A stretch of DNA of 5,646 nucleotides from the NCBI GenBank assembly GCA_947307505.1, contig CAMZJG010000081.1:1-5646 (forward strand), read 5' to 3'. Shown here piece after piece: positions 5,044 to 5,646 of this stretch. Every line of letters starts with the position of its first letter. Positions within the stretch are counted from its first letter, which is position 1. This DNA comes from an uncultured Clostridia bacterium. Its GTDB lineage: Bacteria > Bacillota_A > Clostridia > Oscillospirales > Oscillospiraceae. Position numbers and translations under genes: made by a program. The notes under the pieces were generated by a model. It was not told where the DNA came from. It saw only the letters and a program-made list of their open reading frames with translations, and searched no databases.

Positions 5044-5646
5044 TCAGGTTTTCTTTTTCAGCGGCAGGATCTTCGCCCGATACAGGGCGGAGCCCACGAA
5101 GCCGGAGACGACGGTGCATACCAGCATCTCCACCACGGCGTTCACCCCCACGAAGGCGCAGACGAACACCAGAAAGCTGCGGCCGTTCATCAGTCCCCGG
5201 ACGTATTCCGTATTGCCGAAGAGCAGTACCAGGGCGCTCATGAAAAAGGCGGTGTTGAGAAAGGCGGAGCAGAAGCCCGCAATGAAACAGGCGGGGCGGA
5301 AGCCCGGCTTTTTCTCCAGGGCCCGGAAGATGAGCCCCACCAGGAAACCGTCCAGGGCCCGGGGAATGAAGCGTTGGATGAAGGCCAGAAAGGGGTCGAT
5401 GCTGAAGAGCGTGATCCCCATGCCGCTGGGGATGCCGATGCCCAGGCACTGAAGGAAGCTCAGCAGACCGAAGACGCAGCCCATGATCAGCCCTCCGGCG
5501 GGTCCCAGGGCGATGGCCGCTACGGCCACGGGGATCACGTTCAGGGTGATGGAAAGCGGGCCGATGGGGATGGTCCCGATGGGCGTGAAGGAGAAGAGGA
5601 TCAGCAGCGCCGTCATCAGGCCCAGAATCGCCAAGGCCCGTACATC
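5044..5646 (-). CDS. ECF transporter S component, probably pantothenate, 5' end cut off
   Basis: 200 codons are visible; the frame stays open to the right edge (DVRALAILGLM...), so the N terminus lies outside. A TTG at 5634 could be read as a start, but the residues before it fit a continuing family N terminus. The protein has about six helices and the features of substrate-binding S subunits of energy-coupling-factor vitamin importers: an early PIGPLSITLNVIPVAVAAI stretch, then LGPAGGLIMGCVFGLLSFLQ and a basic C terminus (LPLKKKT). S components work with the shared EcfA/EcfA'/EcfT module, usually encoded elsewhere, as seems so here. The 14-nt gap to coaX suggests pantothenate as the ligand (PanT-like); that assignment is from context, as S components cannot be assigned safely by motif. 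Confidence 0.88.
   Translation of the reverse strand, partial: DVRALAILGLMTALLILFSFTPIGTIPIGPLSITLNVIPVAVAAIALGPAGGLIMGCVFGLLSFLQCLGIGIPSGMGITLFSIDPFLAFIQRFIPRALDGFLVGLIFRALEKKPGFRPACFIAGFCSAFLNTAFFMSALVLLFGNTEYVRGLMNGRSFLVFVCAFVGVNAVVEMLVCTVVSGFVGSALYRAKILPLKKKT

Noticed and set aside
5030..5449. A 140-residue N-terminal extension of CoaX in the same frame
   Set aside because: The extension overlaps the ECF S gene and is Pro/His/Arg/Gly-rich shadow sequence. The canonical CoaX N terminus with its ribosome binding site is at 5029.
5634..5634. TTG as the start of the ECF S component
   Set aside because: The frame is open to the window edge and the preceding residues (DVRA) fit a continuing S-component N terminus, so the true start lies outside the window.

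Overview
The window looks like chromosomal DNA from a high-GC, probably gut-type member of the Clostridia (Oscillospiraceae-like). The reasons are the GC-rich codon use, strong AGGAGG ribosome binding sites at a near-constant 7-8 nt spacing, the type III pantothenate kinase, an ECF-type vitamin transporter S component, and tightly packed genes. The taxonomic call is an inference; no marker gene is present. There are no RNA genes, insertion sequences or CRISPR arrays, and no gene-free stretch longer than 300 bases.

Left part (1-1823): two divergent genes. On the minus strand, running off the left edge, is a cytoplasmic, cysteine-rich protein with one clear FG-GAP/VCBS-type calcium-loop motif. 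On the plus strand is a complete ulaE-type L-ribulose-5-phosphate 3-epimerase. Their 68-bp intergenic region carries a good sigma-70 promoter for the minus-strand gene and a perfect 7-bp inverted repeat (894-912) lying in that promoter and in the ulaE leader. A perfect 26-bp palindrome (1798-1823) closes ulaE and, from the other side, the long minus-strand gene run.

Right part (1824-5646): a probable single minus-strand operon, read from right to left. It begins with an ECF S component cut by the right edge. Next come coaX (type III pantothenate kinase), an unidentified 158-aa multi-pass membrane protein, a 12-TM MFS-like transporter that overlaps it by 23 nt, and three consecutive small single-pass membrane proteins of 82, 89 and 75 aa. 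The first two genes fit together as pantothenate uptake followed by phosphorylation, the first committed step of CoA synthesis. The roles of the downstream genes are unknown.

The most unusual feature is the trio of small proteins. They are tandem paralogues sharing an ungapped N-terminal 25-residue motif (M1, D4, I9, G14, L20-D21, A23, P25), then a linker, one transmembrane helix, a basic cluster and a charged tail. Each has the same AGGAGG-7 nt-ATG start. A perfect 24-bp palindrome without a T-tract separates the first from the second. They look like a small paralogous membrane module attached to the MFS transporter, and I do not recognise the family.
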